In this document: positions 23,217 through 32,644 of the stretch, piece by piece
How the letters are laid out: each line of letters begins with the position of its first letter
Numbering within the stretch: the first letter of the stretch is position 1
Source: Phalacrocorax aristotelis
Lineage: Eukaryota > Chordata > Aves > Suliformes > Phalacrocoracidae
Direction of reading: 5' to 3'
DNA length: 64,000 bases
Assembly (NCBI RefSeq): GCF_949628215.1
Contig: NC_134310.1
Location: 14,459,401-14,523,400, forward strand
Program-made: the position numbers and the translations under genes
Notes under the pieces: model-generated
Seen by the model: the letters and a program-made list of their open reading frames with translations, nothing else
The model's database searches: none
Told to the model about the DNA's origin: nothing

Positions 23217-24686
23217 ATGCCTGTTCAAGTACCTCCCAATATGATGGAACAAGCCCAGATTTCCCATGCATTTTTTCACCAAAATGCGAAAGCATTACAA
23301 AAAATGTTTTCTTTGACATCTCTACAAGCCCATGACATTATTAGTGCTTGTCCAGACTGCCAACGCTTCTCTAGCACAACATCACGTGCAGGCGTTAATC
23401 CTAGGGGATTGACTGCCTTAGAATTATGGAAAACAGATGTTACCCATTTTCCAACATTTGGTCACTTGAAATATATTCACGTTTCTGTTGATACCTTCTC
23501 GGGAGCAATTTTTGCTTCTTGTCATTACGGAGAAAGAGCCTGAGACGTAATCAAACACTTCACCTGTGCCTTTGCATCCTTAGATATCCCGTGTATAATA
23601 AAGACCAATATTGGCCCAGCCTATATCTCACATCATCTACTAACCTTTTTTCAAGATTGGGGGGTGAAACACATGACAGGTATTCCTCACTCCCTGTTGT
23701 GGTTTAGCCCCAGTCAGCAACCGAGCACCACGCAGCCGCTTGCTCACTCCCCCCTGGTGGAACGGGGGAGAGAATCGGAAGAGTAAAAGTGAGGCAACTC
23801 ATGGGTTGAGATAAAGACAGTTTAATAGGTAAAGCAAAAGCTGCGCGCAGAAGCAAAGCAAACCAAGTAATTCATTCACTACTTCCCATGGGCAGGCAGG
23901 TGTTCAACCATCTCCAGGAAAGCAGGGCTCTATCACACGTAACGGTTACTTGGGAAGACAAATGCCATCACTGCAAACATCCCCCCCTTCCTCCTTCTTC
24001 CCCCACCTTTATATACTGAGCATGACGTCATATGGTATGGAATATCCCATTGGTCAGTTTGGGTCAGCTGTCCTGGCTGTGTCCCCTCCCAGCTTCTTGT
24101 GCACCCGGCAGAGCATGGGGAGCTGAAAAAGTCCTTGACCAGTGTAAGTGCTACTTAGCAACAACTAAAACATCTCCGTATTATCACCACTGTTTCCAGC
24201 AAAACTCCGAAACATAGCCCCATACTAGCTACTATGAAGAAATTTAACTCTACCCCAGCTGAAACCAGGACACTCCCCCACAGGGCAAGCCATCGTTGAA
24301 TGAGCACATAACACCTTAAAACGCATGTTGTTACAACAAAGTGGGGGAGCTGGAACCTCAACTCCACAAGAGCGTTTAGCAAAAGCACTGTATGTCCTTA
24401 GCTTTTTGAATTTTTCCGATACAGGTCCCCCCATTAGCCAACACTATCTCTCTCTGCAAACAGACCAGCAGAGCACTGAAGGAAAGGTGCAGGTCCTCGT
24501 ATGAAATTTAGAATCTGGGATAATGGAGGGTCCCTTCCCCCTAATAACATGGGGAAGAGGTTATGCTTGTGTCTCCACAGGGTCAGGACCTCGCTGGATC
24601 CCAGCCCGTTGTGTTAGGCCGTATCGGTATCAACCCTCAACAGAAAATTCCGCATCGGAAGAACCAAACCCTACTGAAGGAAAATG
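23217..24686 (+). pseudogene. pol: ERVK-like integrase pseudogene, split by LTR-C
   Basis: The N-terminal zinc-binding region is near 23250-23370 (HAFFHQNAKAL, ISACPDC), followed by the core with LELWKTDVTHFPTFGHLKYIHVSVDTFSG, a TGA at 23540-23542, and WGVKHMTGIPHS just before the LTR-C insertion. After the insertion the coding sequence resumes at about 24278 with the catalytic-Glu segment (QAIVE then a stop) and continues to the C-terminal SH3-like part (YACVSTGSGPRWIPARCVRP). It ends around 24686, overlapping the env start. Confidence 0.84.
23695..24272 (-). repeat. Solo LTR-C, TSD CTCCC
   Basis: A complete 578-bp LTR-C. On the minus strand it starts TGTCCTGGTTTCAGCTGGGG and ends AACCACAACA. 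Flanks CTCCC at 23690-23694 and 24273-24277. On the minus strand it has a CCAAT box, a perfect CRE palindrome TGACGTCA, the TATA box TATATAAAG, and an ATTAAA poly(A) signal. It interrupts the ERVK-like integrase core. Confidence 0.95.
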
Positions 24687-25074
24687 AAGATGCTCTGTTT
24701 GTTGATTGTATTTATAATCTGTTCACGTAACGGGGTATGTTCTTGGCCAGGGTTACCCAAGCTGCCATCGTCTAACAATGTTTGCGTAACACTGGCGAAA
24801 GCCATAAACCAAGACTCTTTCAGTCTGAATCTATTCACAAAAGTATTCAGCAGCTAGAGAAAAAAAAAACCTGCAGAAACTGCAAACAGATAATGATTGG
24901 GGTTGGCTTGATCAGCTCGTTAGTAGTCTAGGCCTGGACAGATGGGTAAAAATTCTTGTGAAGTATGTAATCTTTTGGATTGGAATGTTTTTGTGTATTG
25001 TTATCTGTATCCCATGCTTATTACAATGCTTACAATGTTTAATAGATAAGTCTCAAAACCATATTAATAGTTGA
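24684..25074 (+). pseudogene. env: env remnant with large internal deletion
   Basis: The start resembles an Env leader: ATG at 24684, a hydrophobic LCLLIVFII signal-like stretch, then a TAG at 24854. Only about 57 codons of surface protein remain. They are followed by a transmembrane-subunit tail: IQQLEK and LQKLQTDNDWGWLDQL (heptad-type), then a membrane anchor (IFWIGMFLCIVICIPCLLQCLQ) and a short cytoplasmic end. A run of As at 24860-24869 shifts the frame between the two parts. Most of SU and the fusion region are deleted, so no entry function remains. The end of TM resembles alpha/beta-type avian retroviral Env (inference). Confidence 0.75.
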
Positions 25075-25086
25075 AAAAGAAGCTAG

Positions 25087-25226
25087 TGTGATAGAACACA
25101 TTCAGAGGCGGAGAAAAGGGAAAAATACTAGCTCAGGAGGCAGACTATATTAAAGCTGCTCTTTTGTGAATAAACGACTTCGGCTTTGCTTGTGCAGGAA
25201 TACGGAGTCCGTGTCATGAATCACCA
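25087..25226 (+). repeat. 3' LTR remnant of the ERVK-like provirus
   Basis: After the env stop, a purine-rich GAAAAAGAAGC is followed by TGTGATAGAACACATTCAG, a plausible LTR start, and later CTATATTAAAG (TATA-like) and AATAAA near 25169. The right boundary is uncertain because no second copy is available in the window. Confidence 0.45.
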
Positions 25227-25524
25227 CGTTTACTGTTTGGGAAAGCTGCCATGAGAACAGCTCTGAAGAGTCCTGCTCACAAGAGTGGTGCCCACAGGTG
25301 CGATGCAGGAGCCCGGCCCCAGCCCCAGCTGCAGCCCGGCAGCTTGCCCAGGCTCACCATTGGCAGGATGACAGCTGTCTCCTGCCTCTGCCGGGCACAG
25401 GCAGCGTCCCACGAGTAACAAACAAGGTGCTGCTTCTGAGGAACAGGCCAGGATCAACCACTGGGTTTATAATTTAGTAACTAATGTAATTGCCCAAGTA
25501 CTATCAGACATGAATGATTTTTAG
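25227..25524. other. GC-rich unique DNA, no gene seen
   Basis: About 300 bp between the ERVK-like remnant and the LTR-A provirus. A minus-strand open stretch at 25230-25457 is GC-rich without motifs. It may still contain part of the ERVK-like LTR. Confidence 0.4.
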
Positions 25525-26143
25525 TGTCATGGTTTTAGCTGGGACAGAGTTAATTTTCTTCACTCTAGCTGGTATAGTGCTGTGCTTTGAAATTAGCATG
25601 GAAAAAAACAAACAACCTGTTGAGATAACACACAGGTGTTTAGGCTGTTGCTGGGTAGCGCTTATACTAGTCAAGGTCATGTCTAGCCTCCCATGCTCTG
25701 CTGGGTGCACAAGAAGCTGGGAGGGGAGGGGGCACAGCTGAGAGAGCGGATTCAAACTGACCAAAGGGATATTCCATATCATGTAACGTCATGCCCAGTA
25801 TGTGACCTGGGAGGGGCTGGCCGGGGGAGGAGGAAGCAATTGCGGCTCGGGGACGGGCAGTGTCGGTCGGCGGGTGGTGAGCGGTTGTATCGTTTGTGTT
25901 TCCGTGGTTGTTTTTTTTTTTCTTTTTTCCCTTTCCCTTCCTTTTCCCTTTTATTATATTAACATTATTGTAATTATTTTCATAATCATTTATCATTATC
26001 ATTTTATTGTAATCATTAAACTGTGCTTATCTCAACCCACAAGTTCTTTTGCTCATCCGATTCTCTTCCCCATCCCGCAGGGGTGGGGGGGTGAGTGAGC
26101 GGCTGCGTGGTGTTCAGTTGCCAGCTGAGGCTGAACCATGACA
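25525..26143 (+). repeat. 5' LTR-A
   Basis: Starts TGTCATGGTTTTAGCTGGG and ends GAGGCTGAACCATGACA. U3 contains CCAAAGGGATATTCCATATC, the CRE-like TAACGTCA and a degenerate TATA (CAGTATGTGACC). An ATTAAA poly(A) signal is followed by GTGCTTATCTCAACCCAC, and a CCCCATCCC/GGGTGGGG hairpin lies near the 3' end. Confidence 0.95.
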
Positions 26144-26152
26144 GTCTATTTT

Positions 26153-26170
26153 TGGCGCCCAACGTGGGGC
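26153..26170 (+). other. Primer-binding site, tRNA-Lys1,2
   Basis: TGGCGCCCAACGTGGGGC is an exact match to the site complementary to the 3' end of tRNA-Lys1,2, as used by spumaviruses and Mason-Pfizer monkey virus. It starts 9 nt after the LTR end, a longer spacer than the usual 2-3 nt. Confidence 0.95.
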
Positions 26171-26251
26171 ACGAAGGGTTTGAGATAATAACAGTTGCTG
26201 GTCACAGCATTGATTCATCTGCTCGCAGTATTAGTTTGTCCAGTCTTTACC

Positions 26252-28340
26252 ATGCTGATTGTAAAGTACATGTTAAAACTCGCTGTTGGTTGTGTCAGTT
26301 TGCTGTGCTCTGCAGTGATTAGAGATATTTTGCCTAGGAGACTTGTTATTAAAACACTGGCCTTGACTGTTATCGGTTATTTAGGTTTTGCATGGAAGCC
26401 ATTACTGTACTACAGCTACCACCTCATGGAGGCAATTAGCAATTATACCTCCTCCTCTGAGAAGTTTTTTATGGAGGAAATACAGAATTGCACCGTAGCT
26501 ACCATCTTATGTAATGTCTCCTGCTTCATTACAACAACTTTTCAGTATCTTGAACATCCTTGGGTAGTTAAGATACATCTGTTGATATTGCTTTGGCAGG
26601 TGGTAGCAGATCTGTCTAAGGTTAGTAAGCAAGTTAAGAATATAATCCAGAGATCTGTCCCAAGGCTCGATAGCTATGCGTGGCAGGGTATGTGGGAAAG
26701 TATGGGCAAATGCCTAAGACGGTGGGCACCCCCCGTGGTGTGGGACTTCACCCCTGAACAAGTGCAGAATCCTGAAAAATTAGTAGAACATTTGGAGGAA
26801 GTATGTTGTCACCCTGGCAGTTCCAGAGAGATACAAATCACTGCAATGTGCTGGGGCCTGGCTTATGCCTATCGAGCCCTATTTAACACTATTCACTACC
26901 CCCAAGGGAAAGAGAAGGGAGCTACTCCAACCCCAGCGACAAGCACTGTGGCCACCCAACCCTCTACGACAGATACTGCAGCTACTCCAACCCCAGCGAC
27001 AAGCACTGCGGCCACCCAACCCCCTATGACAGATACTGCAGCTACTCCAACCCCAGTGACAAGCACTGCGGCCACCCAACCCGCCACGACAGATACTGCA
27101 GCTATTCCAACCCCGGTGATAAGCACTGCGGCCACCCAACCCACCGCAACAGATACTGCAGCTGCTCCAACCCCAGTGACGAGCACTGCGGCCACTCAAA
27201 CCCCCATGACAGGCACTGCAGCTACTCAAACCCCAGTGCCAAGCATTGCAGCTAAACCAGAGGACCAACCTGTGCCAGTATCAGTCGCCCCTATACGCAA
27301 GAAGAAATCATGGAAGAGAAGGTCAACTCGTTTAGAAAGAGATTACGAGGAACCAGGGCCATCACGAGAAGAGGAGGAGGAAGAGGAAGCATGTGTACAA
27401 GAAACGGAAACTACCCGATCTCTATCCTTGAGTGAGTTGCGGGATATACGGAAAGATTTTGGGCGTCATTCAGGTGAGCACGTTATCACCTGGCTGCTCC
27501 GATGCTGGGATAATGGGGCCAGTAGTTTGGAATTAGAGGGGAAGGAAGCCAAACAACTGGGATCCCTCTCTAGGGAAGGGGGCATTGATAAAGCAATTGG
27601 AAAAGGAACACAAGCCCTCAGCCTCTGGAGGCGGCTCCTGTCCGCGGTGAGAGAGGTATCCCTTCAAAGAAGATATGGTATTTCGCCTAGGAAAATGGAT
27701 GACCATGGAGAAAAGCATTCAGCATCTAAGGGAATTAGCCGTGCTTGAGGTGGTTTATGGTGACCTGGACGATCAACGGTCCTCCAAAGATCCAGATGAA
27801 GCTGAGTGCACACGACCCATGTGGCGGAAGTTTGTACGGAGCGCACCATCCTCGTATGCAAACTCATTGGCAGTAATGTCCTGGAAAGATGACGAGACAC
27901 CAACGGTGGCTGAGTTGATTGATAAACTCCAGGAATATGAAGCGAATCTCTCTTCCTCGCTCATCTCGGATGTGGAGAAACTGTCCCGAGAGGTCCAGCA
28001 ACTCAAAGAATATATGTCCTACTCCCCACCAGTACAGACCAGTGTCTCAGCCATTAGGAGTAAGCATCCCTTGGCTCAAGAGAAGGGATACACACGACGG
28101 GGCGCCCTATGGTTTTACCTGCGTGATCACGGAGAGGACATGAAGAAGTGGGATGGAAAACCTACCTCAGCCTTAGAGGCACGGGTACGTGAGCTGCAAG
28201 GGAGAACAATTACTCAGGGGAGTTTCTCCAGGAGAGCTGCTGCTCCAGTTTCCCGTAAGCAATTCTCCAGACAGAGGATCAGAAGTGCTGATGTCCTGAC
28301 TGATCTTAACAGAGACACCCGTGATTCATATTTACCGTAA
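26252..28340 (+). pseudogene. gag: gag with hydrophobic N-terminus and 20-residue repeats
   Basis: From the ATG at 26252 the protein opens with hydrophobic segments (YMLKLAVGCVSLLCSAVI; LVIKTLALTVIGYLGFAW; WVVKIHLLILLWQVV) and NYTS and NCT sequons. Then come WAPPVVWDFTPEQVQNPEKL, a linker of 20-residue Thr/Pro/Ala repeats, a Glu-rich stretch, a capsid-like block (LSLSELRDIRKDFGRHSGEH; NGASSLELEGKEAKQLGSLS), a coiled-coil-like segment (LISDVEKLSREVQQLKEYM) and a basic end. No CCHC knuckle was seen. A 2-bp deletion near 27650, against the 54.7 kb copy, shifts the frame, so the tail reads from 27675. A TAA at 28338-28340 lies upstream of the family UAG. Confidence 0.88.
26921..27240 (+). repeat. 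60-bp tandem repeat in the gag linker, about 5.3 units
   Basis: A unit of exactly 60 bp (20 codons), beginning GCTACTCCAACCCCAGCGAC, is repeated in tandem with 5-10% variation and no frame disruption. It codes for a linker rich in Ala, Thr and Pro (ATPTPATSTAATQPPMTDTA). Related copies have fewer units: about 1.5 at 1080-1170, and a truncated set at 45930-46000. Confidence 0.95.
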
Positions 28341-28367
28341 GTGAGTGATGAATACTATGATCAGGAC

Positions 28368-28394
28368 TAGGGGGGCCCTGCCTCCAGCCAGGTG
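28368..28394 (+). promoter_or_regulatory. Gag-pro UAG with downstream hairpin (readthrough signal?)
   Basis: TAG at 28368-28370 is in frame with both gag, as read in the undamaged copies, and pro-pol. Ten nt later CCTCCA pairs with TGGAGG around a 6-nt loop (GCCAGG). The same stop, spacer length and hairpin are found at 57096-57122 and, on the minus strand, at 9266-9240. This arrangement resembles gammaretroviral stop-codon readthrough signals; function here is inferred. Confidence 0.65.
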
Positions 28395-31300
28395 GAGGAA
28401 AGGGATAACTGGGCTTACTGGACTGTGTGGATCCGATGGCCTGGCACATCTGACCCACAGGAGTATAAAGCTTTAGTGGACACCGGTGCACTGTGTACCT
28501 TAATGCCATCAAACTATATAGGGGCAGAACCCATTAGCATTGCTGGAGTGACAGGGGGATCCCAAGAGCTAACTGTATTGGAGGCCGAAGTGAGCCTCAC
28601 TGGGAATGAGTGGCAAAAGCACCCTATTGTGACTGGCCCAGAGGCTCCGTGCATCCTTGGCATAGGCTATCTCAGGAGAGGGTATTTCACGGACCCAAAA
28701 GGTTACAAGTGGGCTGTTGGTGTAGCCGCCTTGGAGACGGCGGAAATTAAACAGCTGTCTACCTTGCCCGGTCTCTCGAAGGACCCTTCTGTTGTGGGAT
28801 TGCTGAAGGTCAAAGAACAACAGGTGCCGATCGCCACCACAACAGTGCACCGGCGGCAATATCGCACCAACAGAGACTCTCTGATCCCCATCCATGAGCT
28901 CATTCACCAACTGAGGAGCCAAGGAGTCATCAGTAAGACCCACTCACCCTTTAACAGTCCCATATGGCCAGTGCGGAAGTCTAATGGAGAGTGGAGACTA
29001 ACAGTAGACTACTGTGGCCTGAACGAAGTCACTCCACCGTTGAGTGCTGCTGTGCCAGACATGCTAGAACTTCAATATGAACTGGAGTCCAAGGCAGCCA
29101 AGTGGTATGCCACAACTGATATCGCTAATGCATTCTTCTCAATCCCTCTGGCAGCAGAGTGCAGGCCACAGTTTACTTTTACTTGGAGGGGCGTCCAGTA
29201 CACCTGGAATCGACTGCCCCAGGGGTGGAAACACAGTCCTACCATTTGCCATGGACTGATTCAGACTGTACTGGAACAGGGAGAAGCTCCAGAACACCTT
29301 CAATACATTGATGACATCATTCTGTGGGGCAACACAGCGGAAGAAATTTTTGAGAAAGGGAAGAAAATAGTGCAAATCCTTCGGAAAGCTGGTTTTGCCA
29401 TAAAACAAAGTAAAGTTAAGGGATCCGCACAAGAGATCCAGTTCTTAGGACTCAAATGGCAAGATGGTCGTCGTCAGATTCCAATGGATGTGATCAACAA
29501 GATAGCAGCCATGTCTCCACCAACTAGCAAAAAGGAAACAGAAGCTTTCTTGGGTGTTGTGGGTTTTTGGAGAATGCATATTCCAGATTACAGTCTGATC
29601 GTAAGCCCTCTCTATCAAGTGACCCGGAAAAAGAATGATTTCAAATAGGGCCCTGAGCAACAACAAGCCTTTGAACAGATTAAACGAGAAATAGTTCATG
29701 CAGTAGCTCTTGGGCCAGTCTGGGCAGGACAAGATGTAAAAAATGTGCTCCACACTGCAGCTGGGGAGAATGGCCCTACCTGGAGCCTCTGGCAGAAAGC
29801 ACCAGGGGAGACCCGAGGTCGACCCCTAGGTTTTTGGAGTTGGGGATACAGAGGGTCCGAAGCCCGCTATACTCCAACTGAAAAAGAGATATTGGCAGCA
29901 TATGAAGGGGTTCGAGCTGCTTCAGAAGTGGTTGGTACTGAGGCACAGTTGCTCCTGGCACCCCGACTGCCAGTGCTGGGCTGGATGTTCAGAGGGAACG
30001 TCCCCTCCACGCACCATGCAACTGATGCTACGTGGAGTAAATGGGTTGTACTGATCACCCAGCGGGCTCGAGTAGGAAACCCCAGTCGCCCAGGAATCTT
30101 GGAAGTGATTATGGACTGGCCAGAAGGCAAAGATTTTGGAATATCACCAGAGGAGGAGGTGACACGTGCTGAAGAAGCCCCACTGTATAACTGCCAGAAA
30201 AGGCGAAGCAGTATGCCCTGTTCACTGATGGGTCCTGTCGCCTTGTGGGAAATCACCGGAGATGGACAGCTGCCGTATGGAGTCCTACACGACAAGTCGC
30301 AGAAACTGCTGAAGGAGAAGGTGAATCGAGCCAGTTTGCAGAGGTAAAGGCCATCCAGCTGGCCTTAGACATTGCTGAACGGGAAAAGTGGGCAGCGCTC
30401 TATCTCTATACTGATTCCTGGATGGTGGCAAACGCCCTGTGGGGCTGGCTACAGCAGTGGAAGCAGAGCAACTGGCAGCGCAGAGGCAAAACCATCTGGG
30501 CTGCCACATTGTGGCAAGATATTGCTGCCCGGGTGGAGAACCTGGTTGTAAAGGTACGTCATGTGGATGCTCACGTCCCCAAGAGTCGGGCCACTGAAGA
30601 ACATCGAAACAACCAGCAGGTAGATCAGGCTGCCAAGATTGAAGTGGCTGAGGTGGATCTGGACTGGCAACATAAGGGTGAACTATCTCTAGCTCGGTGG
30701 GCCCATGACACCTCAGGCCATCAAGGGAGAGATGCAAAATACAGGTGGGCTCGTGATCGAGGGGTGGACTTGACCACGGATATTATTGCGCAGGTTATCC
30801 ACGAATGTGAAACATGTGCTGCAATCAAGCAAGCGAAGTGGGTAAAGCCTCTGTGGGATGGGGGACGATGGCTGAAATATAAATATGGGGAGGCCTGGCA
30901 AATTGACTATATCACACTCCCACAGACCCGCCAAGGCAAGCGCCATGTTCTCACCATGGTAGAAGCAACCACCGGCTGGCTGGAAACATATCCTGTCCCC
31001 CATGCCTCTGCCCGGAACACTATCCTGGGTCTCGAAAAACAAGTCCTGTGGTGACATGGCACCCCAGAGAGAACTGAGTCAGACAATGGGACTCATTTCC
31101 AAAATAACCTCATAGACACCTGGGCCAAAGAGCACAGCATTGAGTGGGTGTATCACATCCCCTACTACGCACCAGCCTCTGGGAAAATCAAAAGATACAA
31201 TGGACTATTAAAGATGACACTGAGAGCAATGGGGGGGTGGAACATTTAAACACTGGGATACACATTTAGCAAAAGCCACATGGTTAGTCAACACAAGGGG

Positions 31301-31552
31301 ATCTGCCAGGTGAGCTGGCCCTGCCCAGTCAGAATCCTACATACTGTGGAAGGGGATGGAGTCCCTGTAGTGCACATAAAAAATATGCTGGGCAAGACAG
31401 TCTGGGTTATTCCTGCTTCCAGCAGAGGCAAACCCACTCGTGGGATTGCGTTTGCTCAAGGACCTGGGTGCACTTGGTGGGTGATGCGGGAGGATGGAGA
31501 AGTCCGGTGTGTACCTCAGGGGGATTTAATTTTGGGTGAAAACAGCCAATGA
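28371..31552 (+). pseudogene. pol: pro-pol pseudogene of LTR-A provirus
   Basis: Domains in order: protease with DTG at 28479-28487 and ILGIGYLRRG; RT with PVRKSNGEWRLTVDY, RLPQGWKHSP and catalytic YIDD at 29304-29315; RNase H; integrase with a zinc-ligand HECETC segment, WQIDYITLP and SDNGTHF. The RT frame is open to a TAG at 29646-29648, where a relative has Trp. Further damage: a frame change near 30190-30250, TGA at 31052-31054 (Arg in relatives), the catalytic integrase Glu replaced by Lys (31190-31192), and a TAA near 31250. The end (RCVPQGDLILGENSQ) is open from 31280. Neither dUTPase nor env follows. Confidence 0.92.
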
Positions 31553-32023
31553 ACTGAATAATATGCTGTTAATTGCTATATGATGTTGTATGTCATCACT
31601 ACTATGGTTGCTATATGCCATATCAATGGAATGTTATCATGGTGGGAATCTCCCAATTAATAATAATAGCAAATGAACTTTCAATGGAACCGAGCAAAGT
31701 GCAGCAGTGAGAGAACAAGAACTACCAGTGCAGCGGTGATGGAACAAGGACTGACATGCAACAGTCTGACCCCACGCACACCGCCTCTCTGAAGGACCCT
31801 TACAAGAGATGAAATCCAAAGTCATGGACTAAATGAACTCAATGGACATTTCACAGGCATTTTACAGGGGTGGTCCATAGACTAGGGGAATCATAAACGA
31901 AAAATCTATATATATATATATATATAGTTAAAGGATGAGAAGATGTATAGGGATTATTGAATTTGTACTGAATAGTATGGGACCTGAGCATGATGTCAAT
32001 GATATGGAATAAGGGGTGGATAC
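31553..32023 (+). other. 3' noncoding region with polypurine tract, no env
   Basis: This holds stops in all frames, a (TA)n run at 31906-31926 and the conserved CATGGACTAAATGAACTC and GGTCCATAGACTAGGGGAA blocks shared with the LTR-B copies. The purine-rich AATAAGGGGTGGA at about 32009-32020 sits just before the 3' LTR and is the likely polypurine tract. Confidence 0.85.
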
Positions 32024-32640
32024 TGTCATGGTTTTAGCTGGGATAGAGTTAATTTTCTTCACTCTAGCTGGTATAGTGCTGTGCTTTGAAATTAGCATGG
32101 AAAAAAAAACCCAACCTGTTGAGATAACACACAGATGTTTAGGCTGTTGCTGGGTAGCGCTTATACTAGTCAAGGACATGTCTAGCCTCCCATGCTCTGC
32201 TGGGTGCACAAGAAGCTGGGAGGGGAGGGGGCACAGCTAAGAGAGCGGATTCAGACTGACCAAAGGGATCTTCCATATCATGTAACGTCATGCCCAGTAT
32301 GTGACCTGGGAGGGGCTGGCCGGGGGAGGAGGAAGCAATTGCGGCTCGGGGACGGGCAGCGTCGGTCGGCGGGTGGTGAGCGGTTGTATCGTTTGTGTTT
32401 CCGTGGTTTTTTTTTTTTCTTTTTTCCCTTTCCCTTCCTTTTCCCTTTTATTATATTAACATTATTGTAATTATTTTCATAATAATTTATCATTATCATT
32501 TTATTGTAATCATTAAACTGTGCTTATCTCAACCCACAAGTTCTTTTGCTCGTCCGATTCTCTTCCCCATCCCACAGGGGTGGGGGGGTGAGCGAGCGGC
32601 TGCGTGGTGTTCAGTTGCCAGCTGAGGCTGAACCACGACA
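32024..32640 (+). repeat. 3' LTR-A
   Basis: Starts TGTCATGGTTTTAGCTGGG and ends GAGGCTGAACCACGACA, then TTAGT. It is nearly identical to the 5' LTR, with scattered transitions, many at CpG sites. Confidence 0.95.
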
Positions 32641-32644
32641 TTAG

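Larger units (their letters stand above)
20916..25226 (+). mobile_element. ERVK-like (betaretrovirus-type) provirus remnant
   Basis: An older provirus of a different lineage from A/B, with pol, a remnant of env and a short 3' LTR. Its left part (LTR, gag, protease) is missing. It has been hit by an LTR-B at 22089-22599 and an LTR-C at 23695-24272, each with its own 5-bp duplication. Many stops and frame changes make it inactive. RT phrases such as [25 protein letters not shown] and VLPQGMKNSP are of the class II (ERVK) type. Confidence 0.87.
25525..32640 (+). mobile_element. LTR-A provirus, the most complete A copy
   Basis: A full-length env-less ERV of 7.1 kb: 5' LTR 25525-26143, PBS 26153-26170, gag 26252-28340, UAG 28368-28370, pro-pol 28371-31552, noncoding region and polypurine tract, 3' LTR 32024-32640. 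The flanks are TTAG on the left and TTAGT on the right, so the usual 5-bp duplication has probably lost one T next to the 5' LTR. The two LTRs differ at roughly a dozen to fifteen positions by eye out of about 617, a modest age compared with the ERVK-like neighbour. Gag and pol each carry several inactivating changes. Confidence 0.94.

Noticed and set aside
26879..27268. Antisense open stretches over the gag repeats
   Set aside because: They are created by the 60-bp periodicity of the repeat; any frame without a stop in one unit stays open.
31906..31926. (TA)n run in the 3' noncoding region as an origin or regulatory site
   Set aside because: A simple dinucleotide run not present in the LTR-B copies; slippage explains it.
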